Assembly (NCBI GenBank): GCA_015068135.1 | Contig: SVLB01000008.1 | Coordinates: forward strand, 1-64,000 | Direction of reading: 5' to 3' | DNA from: Oscillospiraceae bacterium | Lineage (GTDB): Bacteria > Bacillota > Clostridia > Oscillospirales > Oscillospiraceae | DNA: 64,000 nt | Shown: one piece after another, positions 47,035-56,137 of the stretch | How positions within the stretch are numbered: position 1 is the stretch's first letter | Layout: every line of letters starts with the position of its first letter | Position numbers and translations under genes: made by a program | Notes under the pieces: model-generated | Told to the model about the DNA's origin: nothing | The model's database searches: none | What the model saw: the letters and a program-made list of their open reading frames with translations, nothing else

Positions 47035-48378
47035 TCACTGTTTGAACTCCTTCAGCATCTGAAGGTAGGTTTCTACTACAAGCTCTGCAGTACCCGGGGC
47101 AAACCAGGCAACATCGGATTCATAGCAGGTATATTCAAAACCGTACAGGCTGGGCAGATATCCCCGATAGGCATTGCAATAGCCCATGGTCAAGGTCATA
47201 GCAAAGGGAGAATCCGCTTCTGTTGCGGTAGAAACGGTATCGAACATCTCCGTTCCGGTGACGATGGCTACATCCGGGCCAATGGCAATGGCATTGATCT
47301 CCATCTCCATGGATGCGGGTCTGCCGGCTTTGGCTACCACCGCATTGGCATGGTAAGGACTGCGGATGCCCCAGGGCTTTCCCAATTCTACCGCCGCCTG
47401 CAGATCGTAGGTTTCGTGCCACAGCTTCTGCACCTTCTTTGCCTCCTGCAGCAAATGATCAGAACGGTGATCCAGAGGCGCCGTAAGGAATTGCTGACGG
47501 TGCTTCAACAAACCCGGCTGCGCCTGGGTCATATGCTTTTCCAGGCACTCCACTGCCTTTGCTGCCAGGTTCATGCCATAGCTGTCACAGGTGGTGTACT
47601 GCCGTTCCTTTTTAAGACGTGTAGAGCTGTTCAGGTTTCCGGCACAGCCCTGGAAAAACATAGCCCTGCAGGGGCGCATAGCCTCCAGCGCTTTTCGGTA
47701 AGAGCCAATATAGTCAGCAGAAAGGTCATATTTCTTTGCACCGCCGGTAAAGTGGGGATGGGCACGCCAATTGACCAAGACGATCTCAGGCTTTTCTGCC
47801 CTGACGATCTGCACAACATGCATATTCGGGTTGGCAGCAGTGGTGTGATCCGTGGTGTCATCGTACACGGGGGTTCCAAAATTGTCGCCAAAGAATTTCT
47901 TCTCCCCATTTTCCACGTTATAGTAATGCTTGACAAAGTTCATATTGGGGACAGCCACTGTTCCGTAGTAAACCGTGGCTGCAGACCTGTCTTCCAGGGC
48001 CTGGGTGGCAGCAGCGACCAGCCGCTCCTGCAAAAGGGTATGATAGCGCAGGATAGACGGCTCTCCCCGGTTCCAAATATCCGGTGCGGAATGGCTGTGA
48101 CTGGCGCAGATCATCACGCACTCCTCGGCGATGCCCAGTGTATTATGGATCTGCTTACGAACCGCGCCAAGAAACGGTTCGTCGATCACCAATGCATCCA
48201 ATTCCAGCAACATCACCGTGTTTTCCTGCGCATCTGTTACCGCCAGACAACTGGCCCGGAGTCTGTCCCGGATGGATTGGAAGAAGCGAAAGGACGTGTT
48301 GCCATACCCACCCAGAGGAACGGATTCCTCCGGTGTAATATCGGCACACCCGTAGCCAATTCGAAAACAATCATTCAT
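47035..48378 (-). CDS. Neutral/alkaline ceramidase-like hydrolase, paralog 3
   Basis: GYGCADITPEESVPLGGYG, ICASHSHSAPDIWNRGEP, QGCAGNLNSSTR; start at MNDCFRIGY behind AAAAGGAGATTG. Confidence 0.77.
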   Translation of the reverse strand: MNDCFRIGYGCADITPEESVPLGGYGNTSFRFFQSIRDRLRASCLAVTDAQENTVMLLELDALVIDEPFLGAVRKQIHNTLGIAEECVMICASHSHSAPDIWNRGEPSILRYHTLLQERLVAAATQALEDRSAATVYYGTVAVPNMNFVKHYYNVENGEKKFFGDNFGTPVYDDTTDHTTAANPNMHVVQIVRAEKPEIVLVNWRAHPHFTGGAKKYDLSADYIGSYRKALEAMRPCRAMFFQGCAGNLNSSTRLKKERQYTTCDSYGMNLAAKAVECLEKHMTQAQPGLLKHRQQFLTAPLDHRSDHLLQEAKKVQKLWHETYDLQAAVELGKPWGIRSPYHANAVVAKAGRPASMEMEINAIAIGPDVAIVTGTEMFDTVSTATEADSPFAMTLTMGYCNAYRGYLPSLYGFEYTCYESDVAWFAPGTAELVVETYLQMLKEFKQ

Positions 48379-48445
48379 GGTTTTCAATCTCCTTTTCATG
48401 GCAGCCAGCATGGCTAAGTGTAGGGTAAGGGCTTGCGCGCCTTTG

Positions 48446-48597
48446 CCTCCCTCTGACGAGGGAGGTGGCCCGAAGGGCCGGAGGGAGAGAATATGCGTAA
48501 ATCACGGAAATGCCAAAAATGTGGTATTCCCAAGTTTTCTCTCCCTCAGTCAATTGCCTCGAATCGGCAATTGCCAGCTCCCTCATCAGAGGGAGCC
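48446..48597. repeat. Family D palindromic repeat, copy 2
   Basis: ctccctctgacgagggaggtggcccgaagggccggagggagag...ctctccctcagtcaattgcctcgaatcggcaattgccagctccctcatcagagggag. Confidence 0.85.
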
Positions 48598-48686
48598 GTG
48601 TTTACGGTGGGACCCCACCCTACACGCGAAATGACATTTTCATAGCAATCCACACGTGTAAACACACCGCTATGAACGAAAGCACT

Positions 48687-48740
48687 GTAGGGGCCGGTGC
48701 CTACACCGGCCCGTGGGCCGAAGTGGTCTTCGGCCACTAC
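48687..48740. repeat. Family A element, copy 5
   Basis: gtaggggccggtgcctacaccggcccgtgggccgaagtggtcttcggccactac, flanked by gctatgaacgaaag / ctttcatagc. Confidence 0.8.
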
Positions 48741-48825
48741 AAGGGTGGTACTTTCATAGCAATGACGCTGCGTATCGAAATCTGTACCATCATTTTGCAC
48801 TTTGCGCTTTGCATTTCGCATTTAT

Positions 48826-48863
48826 AAAAACACCGGAGTGTTGCCGCGGCAACACTCCGGTGT
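48826..48863 (-). terminator. Terminator of the ABC transporter operon
   Basis: aaaaacaccggagtgttgccgcggcaacactccggtg. Confidence 0.85.
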
Positions 48864-48904
48864 GCTTATTGGTTACGCGATCAGCAACGGACCCACTTAT
48901 CCAA

Positions 48905-49912
48905 TTAGCCCTTAACAGAGCCGACCATTACGCCGCCCTTGAAGTACTTCTGAACAATGCCGTAGGCAAGCAGAACGGGGGCAGTGGAAACGACGATCAA
49001 AGAGTAACGGATCTGCTCCAGACCCTCGGTACCGGACTGCTGGGAGGAGGTACCGGTATTGCCGGTTTGTGCAGCTCCGGGATCATTACCGGAGGAGATA
49101 GCCGTGGCAATGAGCAGCAGGTTACGCAGGAACAGCTGCAGGGGGTGCAGGTCGTACCGGGTGGGCAGGTAGATCATTGCGGTGAAGTACTCGTTCCAGC
49201 AGCCAACGATGGCGTACAGGGTAACCACGGAGATGGTTGCCTTGGCCAGAGGAATACCGATCTTCCACAGCTGCTGGAAATCGTTGGCGCCGTCGATCGA
49301 AGCAGCGTCAAACAGCTCGCCGGGGATGGAGCTGCGGAAGGAGGTGCGGAGAATGAACACATTGGATGCGCCCAAAATGCCGGAGAACAGAATTGCCCAA
49401 ATGTTGTCGTACAGACCCAGGCTCTTTTTCACCAGGTACAGCGGGATCATACCGGCGTTGACCAGCATGGTGACCACGATGATCCGGGTGTAAGCCTTAC
49501 GGCCCTGGAAGTTCATCTTGGACAGAGGATAGGCGCAGGTGATCTGCATAAACATCTTAATGAGAACACCGAAGAAGGTGTAGAAGATGGTATTGCGGTA
49601 GCCCAGGAGGATATCGTCCATCTTAAACACGATAGAATAGCCGTCAAAGTTAAAGCCTACCGGCCACAGAACCACCTTACCGGCAACGATCGCACTGTTG
49701 GAGGAGAAGGAGGAAGAAATAACATAGATAACAGGGTAGGCAACGATGATCAGCAGAATGATCAGCACGATGGTGGTGAACAGCTCCAGCATACGGTCGC
49801 CGAAGGTATCGCGAATCTTTCCGTTCTTTTTGCGCTTGACGACAGGTGCAGGGGCAGCGGGGGCGGTCTGCATTCCTTCAGGAGTCAGAACTGTGGTTTC
49901 CTTATTTTCCAT
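48905..49912 (-). CDS. ABC transporter permease, LplC-like
   Basis: MalG-type permease with DAASIDGANDFQQLWKIGIPLAKATISVVTLYAIVGCWNEYF (EAA motif). Confidence 0.92.
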   Translation of the reverse strand: MENKETTVLTPEGMQTAPAAPAPVVKRKKNGKIRDTFGDRMLELFTTIVLIILLIIVAYPVIYVISSSFSSNSAIVAGKVVLWPVGFNFDGYSIVFKMDDILLGYRNTIFYTFFGVLIKMFMQITCAYPLSKMNFQGRKAYTRIIVVTMLVNAGMIPLYLVKKSLGLYDNIWAILFSGILGASNVFILRTSFRSSIPGELFDAASIDGANDFQQLWKIGIPLAKATISVVTLYAIVGCWNEYFTAMIYLPTRYDLHPLQLFLRNLLLIATAISSGNDPGAAQTGNTGTSSQQSGTEGLEQIRYSLIVVSTAPVLLAYGIVQKYFKGGVMVGSVKG

Positions 49913-49930
49913 AATTCACTGCCTCCTTCC

Positions 49931-50899
49931 TTAGAACAGACCGGCTTCGCCGTCGGACAACCAGCCGGCGATCAGGTTCACCAAAATAACCATACCGGAG
50001 TTAATGACAGAGTTCATCAGACCGATGGCAGTACCGTAGGACTGACGACCTGCAGAGATACCTCTTTTGTAAACGTATGTAGAAATGACTTCGGATACGT
50101 CAATGTTCATGCTGTGCTGCATCAGGTAGACCTTCTCGTAGCCCACGGACATGATGGAGCCAAAACGCATGATCAGCATAATGGACACAGTGGGCAAAAT
50201 AGCCGGAAGGTCCACGCTCAGGACCCGTCTGAAGCGGCTTGCGCCGTCGATCTTTGCCGCCTCATGAAGCTCCTGGGAGACACCGGACAGAGCGGCCACG
50301 TAAACAATGGTGCTCCAGCCCATGTTCTGCCAAACACCGGACCACACGAAAATGTGACGGAAGGAGCTCTTCAGGTAGAACAGGTCAGGGGGAGAATTAT
50401 AGTTGCCGAAGAGTCTGTAAATGGCAGCCAGGACACCGTACTGGGTGTGGAACAGCTGCTGCAGAAGACCGACCATAACGACGGTGGAAATGAAGTGGGG
50501 AATGTAGGAAACGTTCTGAGTCAGCTTCTTGAGGACCTTCTTCTGGTTGACGTGGATAAACAGAGCCAAAAGAACAGGAATGGGGAAGCCGGCAAGAATA
50601 GAATACAGGGAAATGGAAACGGTGTTAACAACGATATTCGACCATTCCCAGTCGGAGAAGAAATCGATATAATGCTTCAGGCCGATCCAGGCAGAATCCA
50701 TAATGCCGTCAGCAGGGCTGTAGTCACGGAACGCGATCTGCAGACCGTACAGAGGCAGGGCCTCAAAGAGTACATAGTAAAGCATGGGGAGCACCATCAG
50801 CAGATGGAGTCTCCAGCTTTTCTTAAAGTTGATCCACGTCTTTTGACCCTTTGTCAGGCGGTTAGCAGACACAGGCAACGCAGTTGAAGAAGCAGACAT
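49931..50899 (-). CDS. ABC transporter permease, LplB-like
   Basis: EAAKIDGASRFRRVLSVDLPAILPTVSIMLIMRFGSIMSVGYEKVYLMQ. Confidence 0.92.
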   Translation of the reverse strand: MSASSTALPVSANRLTKGQKTWINFKKSWRLHLLMVLPMLYYVLFEALPLYGLQIAFRDYSPADGIMDSAWIGLKHYIDFFSDWEWSNIVVNTVSISLYSILAGFPIPVLLALFIHVNQKKVLKKLTQNVSYIPHFISTVVMVGLLQQLFHTQYGVLAAIYRLFGNYNSPPDLFYLKSSFRHIFVWSGVWQNMGWSTIVYVAALSGVSQELHEAAKIDGASRFRRVLSVDLPAILPTVSIMLIMRFGSIMSVGYEKVYLMQHSMNIDVSEVISTYVYKRGISAGRQSYGTAIGLMNSVINSGMVILVNLIAGWLSDGEAGLF

Positions 50900-51103
50900 G
50901 CACTTCATCCCTTTCTAATTGGTATAAAACACTCCCAAAAGGAGCAAGCAGAGGCCTACCCAAGCCTCCCCTTGCCTGAATATCGGACAGCTCCCGGTAC
51001 TCAGGCAAAGGGAAACTGTGGGGAAAACTCTCCGGTTCACCGGAGAGCGGCTTTGGGCTATCCCGGGAGTCGGGGTTGCCCCCGACTCCCAAGGAATGCG
51101 TTT

Positions 51104-52837
51104 TTAGTTAACCAGGTCAGAGAACCAGCGACCGGCGACGGTCTCCTCGTAAATGTACTGAGAGTACTCAGTCCACTTGCTCAGACCCAGGGTCTCCAGC
51201 TGAGCCAGGTACTTGTCCCAGTCAGCATCGGAGTTGATGTCCATAGCGCCGGTAATGAAGTCGGAACGAGCCTTGGAAATGTAGGACTTGCAGTCGTCGC
51301 GCTCGTAGGGAACTTCGTCAATGAGCTCCTGAGACCAGATCAGCAGGGGGCAGATCTGCTCTTCGGGAGGATTGAAGTTGTCTCTCTGATAGTAGTAGCT
51401 GTCCAGCATATCGTTAAACAGCTTATACTTGTGCAGGTTGACCTCGGTCTCTTCCTCAGGAACAGACTGGTTGCCTTCGCCTTCGGCGTTCAGCAGGATG
51501 GTAGCGTCAACGTTTCTCCAGTTGTTGTTACCCATGGCGCCCCAGGTATCCTGGTACAGACGGATCTCAGCAGCGCGGTGCTCGCCAATAACGGACACAG
51601 AGCCCTCGGGAGCCCAATCCCAGTCCTTACCCTCTTCGCCGTAGCGCTGGATGATGGAGGACTCGCGGCTACTCATAACCATCAGCAGGTTCCAGACAGC
51701 ATCCATGTTACCACGCTCCACAGCGGACTTGGTAACGAAGGTGCAACGGGTGTTCTGGTCCTCGTTGATGATGGCATTGCCCCACAGAGGCAGAGCCTCG
51801 TAGGACAGCAGGCCCTCGTGAGCCTGGGTAAAGACCAGGGTGATGTGGCCGACGACCACACCGGCCAGCTGGACACCGCCCTCATCGGGGCAGACCATCT
51901 GGGTCAGGTCCTTGGAGTTAGCGGTCAGGGTCAGGGGGCTCATCAGGCCCTCGGAATACAGCTTGCGGATGTACTTCAGAGCCTCACGGTACTGATCGGT
52001 GGTGTGAGGCAGATACAGCTTGCCGTTTTCGTCAACATTGAAGTAAGCGGCAGTATCGCAGTAGATGAACATGTTGATCAGCCAGGACATGGTATCACCG
52101 GACAGGTTGCCGTTGGTACCGACCAGGGGCATCTCATCGGGCAGACCGTTGCCATTGGGGTCCTGCTCCTTGAAAGCCTTCAGTACGTTGTACAAAGACT
52201 CGGGGGAGTTGGGCATCTCCAAAGACAGAGCGTCCAGCCACTCACGGTTGATCCAAACCTGAGAGTCCATGATATCGATCAAAGACTCCTGGATCTCGGG
52301 GAAGGCGTAGATTCTGCCGGAGCCGTCGTTGGACAGCATACGGCGCCAGTTGTTATCCTGAGCCTCCTGGGGCAGAGCCTCGAAGCGCTCCCACCAGGGT
52401 GCAGCCTTGCCCTCTTTGTCGTCAAAGTAGGGACGCAGGTCGACCAGAACGCCGTCACGGCCGTAACGCTCGTAGACAGACTCGCCCAGGTTCATAGAGT
52501 ACAGCAGGTCGGGCAGGTCAATGTTACCGGCGACCATGGTGGACATCTGGGACTTGTAGTCGGTTGCAGAAGCTGCAAAGAACTGGAACTCCAGGTTGTA
52601 ACCGGTCTGCTCCTCCAGCCACTTGGTGTACACATTGTCGTAGTAATCGGTAACCAGAGCGCTCTTGGGCAGACCGATGGTGATGGTTACATCACTGGGG
52701 TCCTTGCTGGGGGTAGTCGCGCCGCCGGTAGCCTCAGTGGCGGCAGGCTTGTCAGTCTTCTTGTCGTCTCCGCCGCAGGCTGCGAACATGGAAGCGATCA
52801 TAGCCAGGCAAAGCAACAGTGCGAAAAGCTTTTTCAT
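51104..52837 (-). CDS. Extracellular solute-binding lipoprotein, LplA-like
   Basis: Lipobox signal peptide MKKLFALLLCLAMIASMFAACGG; family 1-type binding protein upstream of the two permeases. Confidence 0.92.
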   Translation of the reverse strand: MKKLFALLLCLAMIASMFAACGGDDKKTDKPAATEATGGATTPSKDPSDVTITIGLPKSALVTDYYDNVYTKWLEEQTGYNLEFQFFAASATDYKSQMSTMVAGNIDLPDLLYSMNLGESVYERYGRDGVLVDLRPYFDDKEGKAAPWWERFEALPQEAQDNNWRRMLSNDGSGRIYAFPEIQESLIDIMDSQVWINREWLDALSLEMPNSPESLYNVLKAFKEQDPNGNGLPDEMPLVGTNGNLSGDTMSWLINMFIYCDTAAYFNVDENGKLYLPHTTDQYREALKYIRKLYSEGLMSPLTLTANSKDLTQMVCPDEGGVQLAGVVVGHITLVFTQAHEGLLSYEALPLWGNAIINEDQNTRCTFVTKSAVERGNMDAVWNLLMVMSSRESSIIQRYGEEGKDWDWAPEGSVSVIGEHRAAEIRLYQDTWGAMGNNNWRNVDATILLNAEGEGNQSVPEEETEVNLHKYKLFNDMLDSYYYQRDNFNPPEEQICPLLIWSQELIDEVPYERDDCKSYISKARSDFITGAMDINSDADWDKYLAQLETLGLSKWTEYSQYIYEETVAGRWFSDLVN

Positions 52838-53170
52838 TTTTTTCCTCCTCAATAATTTTCCTATGTTTTGAGGTGATAGCACCTCTTACATACACATCCG
52901 AAGGTCTTCTCCGGGGGCAACTTCCGTCAAAAGGGTGCAGTGACCCCAGGTACTTTTGTTGCGAGTCTATTTTACAATGTTTTCACTCGAAATACAACTC
53001 AGCAATAAACACAAAATCGCACTACCATTTTTTCGCAAATTGCACAAACACCGAGGGTGCATTTTATGGTCATTAAACAAATTACATTTTCGAAATGTGT
53101 AAATAATTACTTTTGGAATATTTTTTCTTCTGTTTTTAAATCCCACGGTAAAAAAAGCAAACAATACGGC

Positions 53171-53203
53171 AAAAACGCTGCCCGATTTCAGGCAGCGTTT
53201 TTT
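53171..53203. terminator. Intrinsic terminator
   Basis: aaaaacgctgcccgatttcaggcagcgtttttt. Confidence 0.75.
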
Positions 53204-53279
53204 AAGTGCAAAAGGCAAAGTGCTAAGTGCAAAGTGAGCGGTTAAAACACGTCGCGTCATTCATAGCGATATGTTTATC

Positions 53280-54677
53280 TCAAACCGGCCGCGGCAATCC
53301 GCATCCGGCTTCCTCTGTCTGCCGGAGCTTGCGGTTATCCTTTCGGCGGCAATAGAAGAAGTACCAGGACTGGACCGACAGACTCACCACCCAGGAAATG
53401 GGGTAGCAGACAAACAGGAAGTTAAAGGTCCGGTTCAGGGGGAAGATAAAGGCCACCCACATAAGCCGTGGGACACAAATACTCAGAAGATTAAACAGGG
53501 TCGGCAGCGACGAACGGCCCATGCCCCGCAAGCAGCCCAGGAAGATCTCCGAGGCGCCGTAAAGGATATAGCCCCAGGCGATCATGATCATCTTGACCCG
53601 TCCGGCATCGATCACCGCCGGGTTGTCGGTATACAGCGCCATGATCGGTCTGTGGAATACCGTGACCAATGCGGCCATCGCGCTGACCAGTCCCGCGCTG
53701 AGCAGAACCGACCGCACCACCAGCTTATCGATGCGCTTATAGAGTCTTGCGCCGTAGCACTGGCCGGTAAAGCTGATGCAGGCGGTATAAAAGGCTACCA
53801 GCACCTGATATACCAGAGTAGTAAGGTCCGCCGCCACGGTACTGCCCGACATGATGATCGGATCATTAAAGGAATTCACCGCCGACTGTACCGTCACATT
53901 GGAAATATTGAAGACGATGCCGTTAATGCCGCAGGGAACGCCAATGGAGACCATCTTCTTCACCTGGGCCTTGTGCAGCTTCAGCTCCTTAAAGGTAAGC
54001 TTATACTCATCGTTCTTGCGGAACAGGATGATCAGTGCCGTTGTCGCGGAAATATACTGGGCAGTAATGGTGGCAATGGCCACACCGGCTACATCCAGGT
54101 GGAACACCATCACCAGCACCAGGTTCAGGCTCACATTGACAAGTCCCGAAGCCGCCAGGATGTACATGGGTCTGCGGGTATCTCCATGGGCCCGTAAAAT
54201 GGCGGAGCTGAAATTGTACAGCAAGGATGCCGGAACGCCCAAAAAGTAAATGCGCATATACAGGGCAGAATCCCGGAGCACGCTTTCCGGGGTGTTCATC
54301 ATCCGCAGAACAGGCTTTGCGATGCATACACCCAAAATCATCAAAAACACGCCAAAGATCCCTGCCAGGATCAGAGAGCTATGCATCGCCTCCCGGAGCT
54401 CCTTCCCCTTCCGGGCGCCCCGCAGATTGGAGCAGACCACATTGGCACCGATGGCAACACCCACAAACAGATTCAGGATCAACGCAGTCGCCTGACCGGT
54501 GGAGCCTACCGCAGCCAAAGCGATCTCTCCGTTTTCAGCGAAGCGGCCTACCACGATCCGGTCCGTCATGGTATAAAAGTGCTGCAGCAGGTTGCTCAGG
54601 ATAATGGGTATGGTGAATACAATGAGTTTTTTCAGGATGGACCCCTTGGTGAAGTCCAGGGTACGTTTGGGTTTCAA
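53280..54677 (-). CDS. MATE family efflux transporter
   Basis: FTIPIILSNLLQHFYTMTDRIVVGRFAENGEIALAAVGSTGQ; TTG start at 54677 supported by RBS GAAAGGAG. Confidence 0.93.
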   Translation of the reverse strand: MKPKRTLDFTKGSILKKLIVFTIPIILSNLLQHFYTMTDRIVVGRFAENGEIALAAVGSTGQATALILNLFVGVAIGANVVCSNLRGARKGKELREAMHSSLILAGIFGVFLMILGVCIAKPVLRMMNTPESVLRDSALYMRIYFLGVPASLLYNFSSAILRAHGDTRRPMYILAASGLVNVSLNLVLVMVFHLDVAGVAIATITAQYISATTALIILFRKNDEYKLTFKELKLHKAQVKKMVSIGVPCGINGIVFNISNVTVQSAVNSFNDPIIMSGSTVAADLTTLVYQVLVAFYTACISFTGQCYGARLYKRIDKLVVRSVLLSAGLVSAMAALVTVFHRPIMALYTDNPAVIDAGRVKMIMIAWGYILYGASEIFLGCLRGMGRSSLPTLFNLLSICVPRLMWVAFIFPLNRTFNFLFVCYPISWVVSLSVQSWYFFYCRRKDNRKLRQTEEAGCGLPRPV

Positions 54678-54699
54678 AACGAATCTCCTTTCATGCATT

Positions 54700-54805
54700 A
54701 AAAAATCGCACGGAATCCTCCGCACTCAGGCAGCGGGTCCGATTCTTTCGGCTTCCCTTGCCTGCCGAACGACCCGTGGTATCAGGGAGCGTTTCCCGAC
54801 CACGG
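54700..54805 (-). ncRNA. Candidate structured leader RNA with terminator upstream of the MATE gene (class not identified)
   Basis: Hairpin CCGTGGT...ACCACGG (54774-54805), stem GGGTC...GACCC enclosing TTCGGC...GCCGAA, loop CAGGCA complementary to downstream TGCCTG, then GTGCGGA-GGAT-TCCGTGC plus poly-U (54700-54725). Confidence 0.55.
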
Positions 54806-54901
54806 CTCTCGTCCGTATCTTAATGACACTACTTTCCCTCTTCCCGACCCATTATACCCACCTGTCCCAAAAAAGCAAGCCTTTTCGGTACATTTATATT
54901 T

Positions 54902-55573
54902 TTATTCCAGTTCAGACCGCAGTTTTTCAAGAGCCCGCTTCTCGATCCGGGACACATAGCTTCTGCTGATGCCCGTAGCCTTTGCCACCTCCCGCTGGCG
55001 GCAGGGCTTGCAGCCCCGCAGGCCGTAGCGCATACAGATCACCTGCCGTTCCTGCTCCGTAAGGACCGTATCCAAAGACCGGGCGATCTTTTGGAGCATC
55101 TGCCGATTGCTGACCTGCTCCAAAAGATCATCGTCGGAGCTGACCACATCCATCAGTTCCAGCGCGCTGCCGTCCCCACCGGTTTCGATGTAATCGGACA
55201 ACGATACATCCTGACTGGATTTCCGCTGAGCCCGAAAGTGCATCAGGATCTCATTTTCCACGCAACGGGCTGCATAGGTGGCAAGTCTTGCGCCTTTCGA
55301 GGCATCAAAGGTGGAGATCCCCTTGATCAGTCCGATGGTGCCGATGGAGATCAGATCCTCCTGGTCGGCACCGGTGGCATAGTACTTTTTCATAATGTGC
55401 GATACCAGCCGCAGATTGCGCTCGATGAGAATGTTCCTGGCCGCCAGGTCCCCCTGGGCCGCCAGTTGCAGATAGTGCTGTTCCTCTTCGGGACTCAAAG
55501 GCTGAGGAAAGCTTCCCGGAGACAGCTGCAGTGCGTACATAAGACCACCGAGCATCAGCCAAGTGGCGATCAT
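54902..55573 (-). CDS. sigK: RNA polymerase sporulation sigma factor SigK (uninterrupted)
   Basis: FPQPLSPEEEQHYLQLAAQGDLAARNILIERNLRLVSHIMKKYYATGADQEDLISIGTIGLIKGISTFDASKGARLATYAARCVENEILMHFR; start behind GGAGGTGACGCGT. Confidence 0.93.
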   Translation of the reverse strand: MIATWLMLGGLMYALQLSPGSFPQPLSPEEEQHYLQLAAQGDLAARNILIERNLRLVSHIMKKYYATGADQEDLISIGTIGLIKGISTFDASKGARLATYAARCVENEILMHFRAQRKSSQDVSLSDYIETGGDGSALELMDVVSSDDDLLEQVSNRQMLQKIARSLDTVLTEQERQVICMRYGLRGCKPCRQREVAKATGISRSYVSRIEKRALEKLRSELE

Positions 55574-55626
55574 ACGCGTCACCTCCCAAAAAAGCCTATT
55601 CTCCACAGCAAGTCCAGATTCCGAAA

Positions 55627-55657
55627 ATAAAAAACCAGGTGCAGCGCACCTGGTTTC
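55627..55657 (-). terminator. Terminator of the small lipoprotein gene
   Basis: aaaaaaccaggtgcagcgcacctggttt. Confidence 0.85.
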
Positions 55658-55674
55658 TCATATATTATATTATA

Positions 55675-55848
55675 TTAGCCGAAAGCGCCGAAGGCCTCGC
55701 TCCAGCAGTCGTCGCAGATCTCCTGACCCAGCAGCTCGTGCTTCTCACCGCTGGACTTCTCGCCGCAAGCGCTGCAGGTAAAGCCGCAGCCGGTAAACAG
55801 GGTCGCAACCAAGGTCAGCAAAGTGATCGCCGCAATAATCTTCTTCAT
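55675..55848 (-). CDS. Small (57-aa) putative lipoprotein with two CxxC motifs; absent from the ORF track
   Basis: MKKIIAAITLLTLVATLFTGCGFTCSACGEKSSGEKHELLGQEICDDCWSEAFGAFG*, RBS AAGGAG upstream, terminator downstream. Confidence 0.85.
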   Translation of the reverse strand: MKKIIAAITLLTLVATLFTGCGFTCSACGEKSSGEKHELLGQEICDDCWSEAFGAFG

Positions 55849-56137
55849 AATATCGAACTCCTTACATATGTAATATACTTGGCAACCTTTTCATACCTAT
55901 AAAAATATGTCTAAATTGTTACCAAACTATCTTCATGATAACTGTATTGATGTTAAAAGTCAAGCACAATTTACTGCTGGGCAGAGAATACGCCGTGCTC
56001 CTTGCCCCATTGCTATGAATCTTTCCTGAAAGTTTCGTACATAACAGGGTGTTTACACATGCCGATAGCAAGGATCCTTTCTTCCAAAGGCTGCTTCCAT
56101 CCGCCGCGGTGCTTACTATGTTTCTGCGTTGCATGGT

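Noticed and set aside
50930-51100. Hairpins between lplA-like and lplB-like genes as a novel RNA
   Set aside because: Consistent with the usual stem-loops after binding-protein genes that set operon stoichiometry; no further structure supported.
54902-55573. skin-type prophage interruption of sigK
   Set aside because: The SigK frame is continuous from the N-terminus to the HTH region.
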